A program made the translations under genes and the position numbers. Below, in pieces: positions 48,117-61,699 of a stretch of 64,000 nt of DNA (positions are counted from its first letter, which is position 1; every line of letters starts with the position of its first letter). The notes under the pieces are model-generated. The model did not search any database. It was not told where the DNA came from and worked only from the letters and a program-made list of their open reading frames with translations. The stretch is from NCBI GenBank assembly GCA_964036155.1, contig OZ038423.1:26489249-26553248 (forward strand), written 5' to 3'. Source of the stretch: Diploscapter coronatus (Eukaryota; Nematoda; Chromadorea; Rhabditida; Rhabditidae).

Positions 48117-50862
48117 ATGTCCATTACGGGCGACCTCGATTATGATGTCCATCGTCATTTGTATAATCGATATGTGAGTATTAAATTTTGAAATAGATGC
48201 TTTAAAACCGTTGTTGCGACTTTCACAAGATTACCCTTTATTTGGCGCATTCAAAAGCTTTACGACTTGATTAAAGCCGAAGTGATTCTATGTTTAGACA
48301 CAAATTTTTGATGTCGATGTATCAAATATTTTAAGATATATATTATAGTTAAATAATTATTTTATGTTTTAGGGAAATAACACTGATGACGCCTCACTGC
48401 TGCCCCTTATGCCATCCGGTTTACACGTTCTCTTGAGCAGATACGTCTTCCCGTTTCAGTTTGTCTTTGGGGTGATTGGGAACATTTTGAATCTTCTTGT
48501 TCTACTGGGAAGGAATATGCGGAGCGAGGTAGTTTATTATTAGTTAATCTTCGAATTAAATTATTTATTTTATTAACTAATTTATTATTTCATTTTATAC
48601 CGATTTTGAAATCTATTTTCCAGTATTTCAGGCCAACATTTACCTTTCTGCGATGGCCATATCAGACATTTGCCTGTTCATCTCATATCTGCCATTTTCA
48701 CTAGCCGTAATGGAGTATTTCTATATGTGGAATGCATATCGGTATTTTTTAAATTATTTGTAACTTAGCTGTTTTTATTTTTTAAATTTATATTTTTTAA
48801 AATTATATTTCTTAAGAATATTCTTCTACAAAGTCCAAGTCCTATGTATCTATTTGACAAACGTATTTTCTTCGATGACCTCATATTTTATATTGGCGGT
48901 ATCGGTGGAGCGGTAAACTATATGAATTCTATTTTTCTAAAATATCGAGACTTTAGGTCCTTTGGAGTAAGAACTCCCCTACAGTTGCAATACACTTGGA
49001 GGGCCAAGAATGTCATCACTACCATGATTCTGATAGGTTAGTTTATGCTTACAAAAAGAATCAATAAATATAAACTTTAGCCTGGATATCTTGTACGCTA
49101 TGTGGGTATCATCTTATCGAATACAAGTAAGTTTTCATTTAGGCCTACTTGTATTATTCCGATTTAGACATGGCTTTACCATGATCATGAACGGCACAAC
49201 GCTATATGGAATGCCAATTAATATCGCTACGGTAACGCTATTTTTCTGAATAATTAAAAGACAAATTTAGATCCCCTCAACTTCAAAGACTCTACTGAAG
49301 CTTATAAAATATTGGAAAACTGCTCAGATCATATTCACTATATTCGTGCCGACTATTTGTATTTCGATTCTGAACATTCAAATTATTCTCGTTCTCAGGA
49401 AAAGCGAGTTTCTACTGCTTCAACAACAGGTAGGGATTATTATTAAAAAAATAAAATATAAAGAAACTAATCTCAAGCAACAACAAAACTCTGACTCTAC
49501 TGAACACCCTGCGGTTAGATCGTAAGTTTTCAAAATTTAGGACGTCTATTTTTAAATTTTAAAATAAAAGAGCCTCTTCTAATTCATTCAGAAGGTCGAG
49601 TGATCATGAAGCGAGAAACCGAAGGGATTTGAAGGTTACCTTCACTGTTTTAGCGATTATCGGATGTTACATCGTTACTCATGTAAGTTCTTCAAATTAA
49701 AAAAAAGATATTTTGAATATTATGTCAATATGCGTGAATTCGCTATTGAATTAATATTTGATTTATCCAACTTATCTTAATCGATGTAACATATTTTTAA
49801 CCGTTTGCAAGAATAGATTTCTTTAATTGAATCTATGCCCAAACTTAATTAGATCTTTCGGGAATCAATATATTTCCTTTGATGACTTTCTTGTGCAAAC
49901 ATTTACCGCATACGTTTCATATAGGTTCGGAATTCATGTGAAAATCATGATACTTACTTCATTAAATAAATCGGCTTAGTAGAAATATCTAATTAGTCTC
50001 TAACTAACTAAAAATTTCATAAAATATGCGTTATTCAAAAAAAATCTTACATAATCACCAACTTATGCATTTTCGCAAACATGTTCAAATAATCTATTCA
50101 AATAGACATGACGCATAAAATATCGCTTTTTATGCTCATTTGCCTATCATTTATACATCGTAGGTCGAAATTCAAAAGGACTCTAGCATATGTTCATTCA
50201 ATGCCCTTAATGCGTCATAAGTCTACGTATTCAGGCAAATATAAATGTTAAATTTCATGAAATTGCCTTGTTAGGCTTCAAATATAAAATAGCTTGCAAA
50301 TTCCTAGTCGTTAGATGCAGACTTTTCTAGCAAAGCATTTGTTCTTAATCATATGTAGAAGTCATAGTTGCAGAATTATACAGAGACTCTACACTTAACC
50401 ATACAGCTAGTCAAACACATAGAGTAATTTTCCAGGTACCGTCCGCAGTGCCTTTCATTCTTGAAATCTTCGAGAAGCACTCGGTCTTCATGTCGATGTA
50501 TTATCAACCTCTAAGCAATTGTTGGACTTTGATGGGAAAAGTAGGATCAATTTTTTAAAAGTGGTAATTTTTTAAGCCAGGTAGCTAATTTCGTGCTGTT
50601 CTGCTTGTCTTCCGTCTACTTCAGGAAACGACTGATGAAAATTTTGAAACGAAGGGTAATATTTTAGGTTTTTTTAAAAATTTTTGATGATAAAATTTAG
50701 ATAAACGCAATTCCATTCCTGCGTAGACGTCAGAAGAAGTACTCCGGCGTGAGCTCAGAAAGGTCCATAAAAAGCCAGGCTATAAAGCTTCAAAAGTACA
50801 AGAACGGTAATGACAAGGACTCGGCTCACCGACAGAGCTCGATTGTCACTCAACTCGAATGA
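48117..50862 (+). CDS. Rhodopsin-class peptide GPCR (FMRFamide-receptor-like)
   Basis: Thirteen exons in phase: 48117-48173, 48373-48528, 48632-48741, 48817-48912, 48957-49036, 49081-49126, 49168-49231, 49271-49429, 49478-49521, 49592-49682, 50436-50540, 50581-50655, 50701-50862 (414 aa). The N-terminus has an NNT glycosylation site and no signal peptide. TM1 has GVIGNILNLLVL, TM2 NIYLSAMAISDICLFI, TM3 ends SYFILAVSVER (in place of DRY). TM6 is FTVLAIIGCYIVTHVPSAVPF and TM7 PLSNCWTLMGKVANFVLF, where the NPxxY position is degenerate. A basic tail of about 60 residues follows. Spacing and TM2 resemble nematode FMRFamide-type and SRW receptors; ligand unknown. A 750-bp intron precedes the TM6-TM7 exon. 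GNxxN and SD fit class A. Confidence 0.85.
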
Positions 50863-51376
50863 CAATTAAAGGATTATCAGGACATGACAAATCTTTGACA
50901 ATTTTAGAAGATTATTTTCCCAGACAATGACAATTATCACGGATGTCATAAATAAGCTAGACTTAACTCTAAAGATATTGTCACTCTTTGTTCATTCCTG
51001 ATGTGAGTTTTAGAGTTTTGACTCCAAGGGTTCAATTTGTTTACTTTATCGATTATATTACATGTTCAATCGCGAGGTATCCTTTCCATTCAGAATTATC
51101 ACCGAATCTATATCAATCTAGCAACTTAGTCAAACACACTGATCTCATCATTTTGATCTTTTGATCTCCTATTTATTCTTTATTATCACTGCTCACGATA
51201 TGACCATGACGGCTCGTACGCGCATATATGACTTTCATAAATAGATTTATTCGAACATAACAATATGATTGTCATCTGGAAACTGCATGAAATCCATCAA
51301 ATGACTTATAGCACAAAAATCTTGATAAAGGGGACCTAGATCATATCATGCAGCTTCCGACTTACTTAATTAAAGC
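50863..51376. other. Convergent 3' region between GPCR and secreted Ser/Thr-rich protein
   Basis: Both flanking genes end here. Sequence is AT-rich with no coding frame supported. Confidence 0.5.
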
Positions 51377-53776
51377 TCATAAAATAAGCCTGAAAATGCC
51401 CAGAATGAATATCGGAATAAGATCAACTGAAGTATAGCTGAAGCCAGGACAGGGCGCTGGTGTATTTGTGTTCGGATTCACAGTCCCACCAGACGCGTCG
51501 GTTACAGGAGGAGGTTTCGTCCCTTGTGTCGCTTGTGTTGCTTTTGTTGAAGGCGGTGCATCGGTTTCTAAACGCCCATTTTTGGACTTGTTCTATCTTT
51601 GTTCATACCATAAACGAGATATTCAAAAGTATACGCTCCTTGGGCAGTATACCCAGGTACGTCACCGTTCTGTTCCGAGTTGATCTCCAAAATATGTCCT
51701 CGGAAGTCGTATGAAAATTTGGTTTCATTGTATTCCCTAAAATTAGAAAATGGAAAATGGAAAATTGCCGAGAAGAATTATTTACTCGATAGTGATAGTT
51801 TGGGATGGATCTATACTCCCAGTTTGAGGGTTTAAAACGCTCCATTTCAAAGTTAAATGGTCTCGAACTGGAAGAGTTTGTCGAGCGACTCTCGAATGAA
51901 ATCCTTCTCCAAGCATTGAAGCTTCACCCTTTGGCCTGAATGTTCCTCCTGAAATGCTCCTTTCAGAAAAATAAACCATTCTTGGCAACTCACTAACTGA
52001 AATGTTGACCCATTGATAGAATGCGTTCTTCATTTCAATTTTTGTGTATTCTGAAGTCCCATCACTCGGAAAATCATTCGACGAAATCAGTCCGCTAGCC
52101 GGTAGCGTCTCCACGCTGATGTTGGTTGGTGGAGACCCTAACAAGAGAAACTAGCAGTGTGTTACAACACAGACTAAGTTCGTATTTGCAGGGTAAGTCA
52201 ATTCGGATCTGCCGATAACGGATATCGGGTTAAAAAGTGCCTTCCATTCCTCCTAATCCCAAGAATTGGCTTCGAACTTTTCCCTTTTAAAATTTGGCTA
52301 TTGCAGCGAGTAATGACATTGTCAACGCTCACAATAAATATGCTAATTTTGCATCGTAAATGTTTGCAAAATAAAGGAAATAGGTAAGTTTGGGTTTAAA
52401 ATCCTGGAAGCAGGATAAACGGAGGACATTTTTTTAATCCGATGTCCGAATTGAATTACTCTGCAAATATGAACCGATTCTGTGAGTAACACACTGATAG
52501 TTTCTCTTGTAAGATAAGTTTAACTGAAAAATCGTAGATTTTGATACCTTTGGTCAGTTGATAGGAGAAGTAGATCTGGCTGGAAGAGCTGACTTTGAAG
52601 AATGGCACCGTCAAGTAGATTGGCGAGATGATAGAGTTCGGAGTCGCACTAGAATATTTCACGAACATCTTGAATAACATTTCGAATCTTACGCGTTCGA
52701 ATAAAGTTCCTGACTGTTATCATCCGTTCCATTGTAGATTCGAATGATTGAGTTCTGAAGGTTGTAGTCATCAGAGTTAAGCTTCAATAGACTAACCGAT
52801 CCTGGCGGTTGGAAGTTGGAAACGAGTGAATGGTAGATTCCGTACATTACAGGCGTCGCTTTCGTTGTGCTTGATGGAGTCGTTTCCGGATTTCCGGGGG
52901 TTGTTGCGGTTGACTCTGGAGATTGATTAGTTGATATTTGAGTTGATTGCCCCGTAATTGTGCTTTCAGTTGAAGCGCTTTCAATAGAAGTGCTTTCAGT
53001 TGAACTTGAGGTTATTTCTGTTTGAGTGGTTTGTTCTGTGCTTGTACTATCACCAGTTGTGGCGGAAGAAATTTCGGTTGTTGTCGCACTGGTTTGTTCT
53101 ACTGTTGTAGTTGGTTCAGTTGCTGTGGCGGTGGTACTTTCTCCTTCCAAAATTTCAAAAAAATCAAATCCCGTACCGACAGTTTGCGCGGCCACGAAGA
53201 AGGCTGCTGATTCGCCAGCCCCCAGAGATACCGTGTTGGGCGTAAAAGTTGTGATGTCGAAGAACTTCGTCGGAGGGTCTGTAAGCATAAAATTTCTCTT
53301 CAAGTTAAATTTCAGCCCTACTTTGCTGGCTAACGATGTAGATGAATCCGGTCAGTTTGTCAGCTTCATCCGGCGTGAGTGTAGGAATAATCAGATACTT
53401 TCCACCCATAGGCGTTTCGAACCCCACCTTTCCGCCAGTTAGTGGGTTTGGACCAGCATAGGCGAGTTCGAAAGCCCTGAAATTGTTAAACTAGCTAAAT
53501 TTCAAATGGTCCAGTACGTCATATTGCTGAGGTCAGGAATCCTCATAATGGTGATCTTCTTCAATAAGTCTCGGAAGTCTTGGGAGTCTTGGGAACTAAC
53601 GTACAGAGTCGCATTATACTTGTCTGAAATGGACTTTTTCGAATATTAGCTGGCAATATTCTCTTACAAGTTTCTGTCGTGTTGAGCTGCTTGCAATCTT
53701 TCAAATAAAGTAACTCCCCGAATGAATTAACAAAATAGTAGCAAAATGAAATTACAAATAGATAAAATGATCTCAT
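51377..53776 (-). CDS. Secreted, Ser/Thr-rich, probably GPI-anchored protein of unknown family
   Basis: Eight exons in phase: 53776-53668, 53623-53518, 53476-53322, 53278-52693, 52648-52548, 52137-51786, 51736-51609, 51567-51377 (575 aa). Signal peptide MRSFYLFVISFCYYFVNSFG. First globular part includes KYNATLYVSSQDS and FDITTFTPNTVSLGAGESA, followed by about 80 residues that are almost all Ser, Thr, Glu and Pro (mucin-like). A second globular part follows (PNSIISPIYLTVPFF, VSELPRMVYFSERS, LKWSVLNPQTG), then a Thr/Pro stalk and hydrophobic end SVDLIPIFILGIFRLIL at the stop. This looks like two beta-rich domains on an O-glycosylated linker, tethered by GPI. Nematode CUB-like-domain proteins have a similar layout, but I could not confirm a domain. 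No catalytic motif. Confidence 0.72.
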
Positions 53777-55141
53777 CCTAAAATTAAAATGTTAAATTTA
53801 GTTGGAAATGTACAGAATTTTGAAATGCAAATAGTCACGGTGTCGTCCGAGGCTCAGCAATAAAAAATCGGCCCATATTTGAGAGCACCGAGTTGACAAA
53901 TGTATGAGCAGTTTGAGTGATAAAACATTCGATCACCGCATATATCATTTTATACTTTTATCGGTGCGACATAAAATATGCCAATTGCTAAAAAGACATG
54001 CTGAGATCTCGAATTTATCAGATTTTAAACAACGTACCCTGAATGAGTCATTTTTTATGATTCAACGACTATAATGCCAGTTTAGCATCATATATTGCCA
54101 AATTTCGGCCTAAATTTCGAAAAAAAAGTCTAAAACTTGAATGTTGCGAAATAAATTCATGGTGTTTATTACAAAATACAGATCAGCATGAAAAATTCAA
54201 CACCAAATACACAACTCCGCCTCAAATTTCAGTGAATCCAAAACAAATTGGCAACTTGGAAAAGTTTTTGTAAATTCGACTATTAAAATGAGCCCCCTTC
54301 CAAGTCGAATGAAAACAAATAAAATAATGAAATAACAAAATGTGAATAAATGCATGTGTTTTGAGAACGTTCAAACCGTAAGCGCAGGGTTTGGGAGAAG
54401 ATTTTGAAATTTTCAAATTTAGGAAAATGGAAAATAAAATTTTTCTTCCCTCAGGTACTAGAGACGATTGCCCGATTTTGCATAATGAAATATCATCAAT
54501 TAAATTTCAATAGTATGTCGGTAAATAATTGCAAGAAATTATTCAGGAGGATAAAATTGCAATTATTTTCAAGGAAAAATAACATCAAAGAGTCAATATA
54601 TTCTACTGAATAGCGAACCCGTATTGATTTGTAAGCAATTCATCTAACACAACACTAAAATTGATACAACATTCGTGAATCCAAATCTGATAGGAAAATT
54701 GGTCAAAAATTGAGTGCATGAGTATTGCAGTATTTTGTGATGATTTTATAGTTCGTAGAGTAAAGACAGAGCAATATACTTTTTAAAAAGTCAATTTATT
54801 TAAAATATTGCTCCATTTTTAAACTGTATGTATCGAATTATATACAAGACAGTCACTTTAACGCTATCGAACAGACTAGATTATTTTGACCAGCAATCAA
54901 AACTACTTTTTATAAACCTAAGTTAAAAATTAGAACGAGAAATAAAAAGTGACTGTAAGAAAGTTCCGATAGCTTTGAATATTTAAATGTAATGGAATGG
55001 TATCCCTTTCAGCAATTTACCGATTTTTAAATACGGTATTTTTAATAAAAATCGATAAAGTGTTTAGAGAGTATTGCAATTTGTTTAAGTTATCGTCTTA
55101 AAACTACTTATTATTGGAAAAATATGGATGATTTTTCGCGT
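53777..55141. other. Intergenic region, promoter of the Ser/Thr-rich gene and 3' flank of QSOX
   Basis: AT-rich. No gene, RNA or repeat could be supported; frames at 54222-54613 lack motifs and splice context. Confidence 0.5.
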
Positions 55142-58100
55142 TTATCGGAATGAAAGTCGGCGGTCGGAGAGTCGGTTGTGAGGTTTGATGCTGCCGTAGT
55201 GTCGCAGGAGGAAGTTTCGGACCTGAAAATTCACTTTTATCACCAAAAATTCGGTTTGATCTCAGAGCGATTAGCTAAATATGAGTTCAACAAGCTGATA
55301 TGGTGTATGAGCCCGTACTAAGCTCATCGTCAGATCAATGCTAATTTCAATTTTGATCAGTATTAGATCTAGGGAACGATCGTCCGGCACTCCTTATGAC
55401 CCACCACTCTACGTTTTTTGTTTTTTTCTTTCAATGAAAATGCTCCATGAGTCTAGTTCAGAATCCAAAGAACCAACCTGTCGCCTGCTGAACTGTCCAC
55501 CGGAATGGCAAGTGGGGCAAAGGAATGGAGGCGGGAATTGGGTCTTGATGAATTGCGGATCCTCGGTGACAGGGTCGCCGTGCAGTCGGTGGTTAACAAT
55601 GTTGTGTGCTCGCCACAGGTACGTCATCATGTCGTGCGGGTGACGCACCTGATATTTCGGGTACAAAATTGTCTTTCAGTAGTCATGCTTACCCTTCGCT
55701 CAGTCAGAGGGAACTTACTGGTGGTCATCTCCATGAAATGATTACGACAGTCGATGCAACCGAAGAAGGATGAGACCCAGCCCTGAAAAAATTGACTACT
55801 TTGGTTTCAAGACTAAATTGGTCTTTCGATGATCGGTTTTGTCATCATACAGCCTGGTTTGATTTTCGATTGTCATCAAATTTCAATTGATCACTTGAAA
55901 ACAATTATATACTGGGGAATTGAATGGCTTCAGATGGAGGGCGTGCGTTGTCCATCAAACTTTTTGATGGACAACGCTACGGACTCCTCATTACCTGTAT
56001 TGCCTTCAGTGGTTTCATCGGGTCGACGAAATCGTCTTTGATCGTATCGATATAGGTATGCACTGTCAAAGCATGGAAAGTGGTCCACAATCCACAAGTG
56101 TAGCCTCGAGTGATTGGGGTTGATCCCCGACAATGTTGATACGACGAGTTGACCGGGAAGGGGTTGGCGTAGACTTTCTGGAATTGAAGAGGGTTAAAAT
56201 TACACATCAAAGTTCTGCGGAATTGGCCTGCGTCGCAGGTTCAAGAAAACCCCAAGAGTTTTCATGTCTTTAAAACACCTGTTCTGGTGTATTAACTTGT
56301 TGCTCATTCAAGTCGCTTGGTAAAATAGAACATTCTACTATAAACCCACCTCAACATTCTCAAACTGTCGTTTGTAGTCTTCGACGGGTACAAAGCCGTT
56401 TCTCGATCGCGCTTCCAGGAATTCTCTCATGTGAGTGAAGACTAGTCGGGCTCGCTCGCTATTTCGAAGAATCTTAACCAACGAAAGTTAGACTTTCTGA
56501 GTTAGTTCGAAAATAGCCCTACAGTGGATGTCGTTCTGACTTGTCGCTGTCGTCTGGCGCTATTTTGGAATGAAAGAACCGGGAAGTGGTTCGATAGCAG
56601 AGTCGTGAAGTCCAACAGATGTGTGAAATTGTTGCCCTGGATGAAACCGGGAATACGAGTGACCTGAAAATAACGCGTGTTCAAAATATCCTGAATTTAA
56701 TTTTAAAAATGCTCTAACACTAATTTTACCTCATCATAAAGCGCAGCTCTCATAGCCTTGAGCATATCCGTCTCCGACACATAATACAGGTCCCGGCATC
56801 TGAAATTCGAAAATTTTCTTAAAAGTTCTATTTTTAACTTGGTTTTTCCAATTTGCGAGATCGAAAATTGTCATTTTTCTCGTCCTCGTTTATTTGCCTT
56901 TGTTTCAGTTCGCTCCATACCAAACCTTGAGCAAACACCTCGCTCGCATGAAGCAAAGTAATCAACAAAATAAATTTTGGAGGCGCGCGCGCCACCCGTC
57001 TTGAACTTGAACATTAGATGTAGGCTCAGAGAATGTTTGGAAACTCCTGTGCATCTTTGATTCTTCCTATAGTCAAGCATAGGAGCAGAAAAAGCAATAT
57101 TATAAAGCAATTCGCCAAAAATTACATTGCAAATTCACACATGAAAAGCATAGATGACGCCGCCTCAAACTCATCACCAATATTTGCGAATTGGGCGCGG
57201 GCATTCTCACAGCTTTGTCTGCTTGAACCACTGATAATTGTTTTACAAGAAAAATTCTCAAGAAATATCGATTTGGTCTAGAAAAATCGTGAGAGCATGA
57301 ATCACGAGATCATTCTAGGCTAGAAGAGCCCCTTGATTTCTATCTCGAACTTGGAGTTAGCTATTTTACCTATCAGGATATCTGACGCAGTCGATGATCG
57401 GTGCCATGGTCGTGGTCGGAATGGGTCGCTGAGTCGTGGTGAGTATGACTTGATGACCTCGGTATGAGCGAGAGTCTTGAGTGATCACGTGGTCGAGGTC
57501 GGTATAGGTTTTGTCGTAGTACCTGAATTGTTTGAGTGTATTTCAATCTTTCACTAGTTTAGGTTGATTTTTTAAATAATGGCTCCTTTTTGAACGAATT
57601 TTACTGACTCAACGATACTTATGTTTCACTCAGTTTGGTATTGAACATCAGATTATTACTTGGTGGGCAAGGGGTATTAAAGCAATATATATATATATAT
57701 ATATATTTTAAATCAATCACTATACTTTTGCATATAAAGCGCTTGTTGATGATCTCTTCTGAACAGTGCCACCATAGGGAATTCCCTAACGCCCAGCATC
57801 GTCACCAGCGCCGAGTTGGACAGAGCCCTCCTCGTTCCGACGACATGTCTTCTCGACGCCATGTCCAGGAGGAACTAAAATTGAGCATAAAGAAAATCCC
57901 CGTATGAAAATTAGCAAAAGAACCTGAGCTCCGATTCCGTCGTACTCCTCGAAGATTATCGCCATGTAGTCGGCTGATTCGGGGATGCTCTCCCAGAGCT
58001 GACCGTAGGTCGTTCGAGAGTCTACCTGGATGTGAGCCATGTTGGGCCAGTCGGGGTATCTTAAATCAAATGTTCATTATTTTGTGGCTACTTGTAAACC

Positions 58101-61100
58101 GTAAGACGTCACCACACAAGACACAGAAAAATACTCGAAGGAAGACATCGTATCCTACCCTTCTCGTTCAATTTAAGCTATGTCTCGTGTCATGCTGTTT
58201 AGAGAGCGCAAACGGTTCCTCAAATTCCACTCAATCGGGGCAAATGTGGTGTCAAAATATCCGTGAAGATGTAACCTAGACATCGACTAGGTAAAAAAAT
58301 TTCCCAAACTTGAAAAAATAGAAAGTATTAGACCTCAAAATGCGCATAGTTTCTCTTTACAAGATCGCCATGTGCTTGCGTGTGTTCCAACCATTTGAGG
58401 TGACCTTTGGCACAGAATCGTTTCATGAGGTTTATTGTCGATTTAGCTCGAGTTTTTGATGGCTTTTTGAGGTTCAAGGGTATTTGCTTCTCAAGTTTGG
58501 GTTCCCCCATACTACCGCTCTTTATGTAGTGCCACGTTTTGCAGAGGAACGGAGTTTGCGCTCTCCAATGATGTCATGCGGTTTACAAATATCCCGATTT
58601 CATTGGTTTGTAAATAACTATGAAATCATTTCAAAATCATACCGATTGAACGCGTATTCATTGGTGACGGATCTAAGCAATGTATCCCGCATCTGTTCAG
58701 CGGAATGAGGTGTATCCAAGGACTTGGCATGGCTCGCGTCTCGTGCGGTTCGGGCGAAGTACTAAAATATTCCATATTTAAAGAAAAATTATTTCCCTAT
58801 TTATCTCCTCAAATCCCACTGTCTGGTGATGCTATATGTTGGGGGTCTGATTCCGGGAACACTCGACAAAGTCAAACGCTCTCGCGGCAGCATAAATGTT
58901 GATTTTGAAAACCCCATCGAGGAAAATAGCGTTGGGCTTCGAGAGAAATCGATAAGATAAACGAAATAAAAATCAAAGAGAACGGTTTTGTGATGGTCGT
59001 CAATATTAGCTGATTCGCGATCATCCGTGGAGATATTTGGTTTTGTCGAGATGAGACGAGAACTGGTTCATTGATAATCATAAAAGTATGGACAGGAATG
59101 CCAAAGTTAGAATTCGAATTATGCGTTAGAAATTTTCGGTCACTTTTTTCGATCCATCTGGTCGGGTTCAAAATTTGAGAAAAAATTTCAAAGTTATGAA
59201 GTGGAGTGCGACAGTTTACCATAATGCGCAATTGAATAATGCAAATTTTTACTGGAATTTTGAAAAAATGACAAATTCGAGCAGAATAAAATTCAGATTT
59301 TGTGTCATGTCGAAAAACAGTGAAAACGACTGGCCGAATAAAATTGGGAAGGAACTGCCGAAAAATTATATTGGGCAAAATAGGCATAACTTTGGTCGTA
59401 CTAGATCATTTTTCGACGATTTAAAAAGCATTTTGCTCCGGTCAATCATGCCAACCACACCTCAATGTTAGTTTTCCATGATTATCAGCCCCGAAAATTG
59501 ACTTGGCATCTCTAGGTATGAAGTTAAAATTAAATTCAAGGCGAGATTATGGAATAATAAAATTTTCATTTCAACATCACCCTCTTCGCAGAAACTTTAA
59601 GACCCTAGTTTTATCCTAAAGCTTGAAATGAGTGAAGTTTGATATTGAATTGGGGCAGAAACTTCCACAACTTCGGAATAAGATGAAGTCAAATTACCTT
59701 CAGCATGGGGAAGTAGTTAACTCCATTTTCCCGACAGACTTGAGTGTTGAAATTGTCGGCGCAGTTGATCACTGCGACAGTCACAACCGGATGCCATTCT
59801 CTGACCAAAGTTGCGAACTGCTTGAAATACGGAGCGAACGCTCGGCAGTGACCGCACCTGGAAAAAGTTTTCAAAAAATCTGATGATTTGAACATTTTGT
59901 GTTACATTGTAGGAAACTCAGACTCAGAATAGCTGCTAATCGTTAAATTCGCTTTACAAGGGTTGATTCTTTATCTTCGTCTACTTTCCAACAATTAATT
60001 TGCATAGATCAAAAAAGCATTCCCTCCAGTGAAAATTTCAATCTTCTCTTCACATAAATGAACCATTTGACTTTGGAGCAACGAATTACGAAATTACATG
60101 CGTGTGGTTGAAGTAGTTTCGCTTAAATACGAAAATTGCTCTCTCTAATGTTTAGGCGTTTATTTTGTTGGTCTTGAGTTTCGCTTTAAAACCTCTAAGT
60201 TTACTCGATCAAATTGCAAAGGTTGGGCTGTATTCGTTTCGATGGAAGGGGTCAGAAAGAGTGGCTTTTCCGAAAGTTTACTCAACTTTTGAGGCGGGAT
60301 ATTATCGGAAGTGGAGAAGACCTTGGGCGAACTTTACAAATGAGTTGTTTGAAAACTTGGTGAACTTTCAGAAAAGTCACAAAGAGACGATGGCTCGAGC
60401 AAGATGCTTACGCAGGCAAAAAAGAGTTCGGAAGAGAAGATCGAAAGATAGGGAGGAAAGTGACAAATATTGAGACTCTTCGTAAACGAAATCAAAAAAC
60501 TGGATATCGGATAGGGTTAATGAGTAAAGATGTGGGATATAACCGGATGATCATGAGAAACGCGCATGAACACAGTTTGATCGGTGGATAAATATTTAAG
60601 TAAAAATTGCTGTAAAATAGCACGAGTCATTAGAAATTAAGCGATTTGCGAGGTTGTAAAATATTTTTAAACATACCAATCTGCATAAAACTCCACCACA
60701 AAAGCATGGTCTTGGCCGTAGATCGTATCGTTGAAGGTCAACTGAAAATATCATCTTTAAAATATTTTTCATCGATGATTCTTGATTGTTTCTCCGCAGA
60801 AAAGTGCGAGGTCTTCCGCATTCTTGTGCTCTCGCGTTTTTACTCGAGTTTTGGCAGATTTGTGAACGAAAATGCCTTAATTCTCTCAAATTGAGGCGCG
60901 CAACCGTCGTTTTTCCTTCTCTTCTTCTTCACTTCGACTATTTCCTGATTAGTCTTGCCTTCTTGATGGTGGCGTTGTCAATTTCATGTTCTACCACTAA
61001 TTTTCTGCCTGTCTTCTTAAAATTTCGTCTCTCTTCTCTAAAGAAGTTATTTTGAAGGCGCAAAAGACAATGAAATCATAAACATTAGAAATGGCGAACG

Positions 61101-61699
61101 ACGGAGAATAGATAACATAATTTATATCATAGTTATCAATTGCATTGTGTGAAATGAAGAAATTGAATGTTTCGTCGAAGTTGGTACTAAAATACGAAAA
61201 TCGAGATATTGATCGGAGACTGAAGATAGGCTGAGTCAAGAGATCAAGAAGCTGTAACAGCTTGTATTATGGAATGTGAGGAGGTAGATATTGCACATTC
61301 TTTGCAACTCTCCTCTCCTAGGCTCAACCCCCGAGAAATAGCGAGGGCCTCGAAGAGACTGAAGAAATAATAAATGAAAAGGGAGAAGGAAAGAAAGAGA
61401 TAGAGGTTGCAACGAGTGTGCAGTGTATCTATCTTCTCACATGCCATAATATAATATATCTCACGGAACATCATAGGAATAAATGAAACCTATAGAATTG
61501 GTACGCTAAAGCCATTGAGGCCGAACTCAAAGTAACTGCGACTCTGTACCCGTACCTGATCGAGATGGATGACCGGGTCAACGCCTGGGGTGTACAGGAG
61601 TTGGTTGGAGCCGGCGGGCGTGTAGCCGAGGTAACTGACTGAGGCCTCCAACCGCTGGATGAGCACCAACAGTCCGGCTGCCACGAGTGACAGCAGCAT
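55142..61699 (-). CDS. Quiescin sulfhydryl oxidase (QSOX)
   Basis: Signal peptide MLLSLVAAGLLVLIQRLEAS at 61699. Exons: 61699-61556, 60741-60677, 59857-59698, 58059-57924, 57874-57726, 57522-57370, 56799-56730, 56663-56580, 56472-56350, 56177-55995, 55782-55693, 55648-55478, 55222-55142. Thioredoxin domain: FVVEFYADWCGHCRAFAPYF, active CGHC. A second Trx-like domain and helical region follow. ERV/ALR domain: HCRGSTPITRGYTCGLWTTF, then FGCIDCRNHF with proximal CIDC, WRAHNIVNHRL for FAD binding, and CPTCHSGG. QSOX makes disulfides in secreted proteins, passing electrons from thioredoxin domain to FAD and oxygen, which suits cuticle and ECM proteins. Between 59698 (phase 0) and 58059 (phase 2) at least one exon is missing; an open basic stretch at about 58560-58328 (MGEPKLEKQIP) is a candidate. 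The C-terminal TM of many QSOX proteins is absent. Confidence 0.9.
55945..55977. repeat. Perfect hairpin, 15-bp stem and 3-nt loop, in a QSOX intron
   Basis: GCGTTGTCCATCAAA, loop CTT, then the exact complement. Lies just downstream of the donor after the HCRGS exon. Could affect splicing or be a foldback remnant. Confidence 0.8.
57687..57707. repeat. (AT)n microsatellite in a QSOX intron
   Basis: About ten uninterrupted AT dinucleotides between QSOX exons 57874-57726 and 57522-57370, close to the 57726 donor. Confidence 0.8.

Noticed and set aside
58872..59471. 171-codon minus frame and 98-codon plus frame in a QSOX intron
   Set aside because: No domain, AT-driven codons, and phase does not help join QSOX exons.
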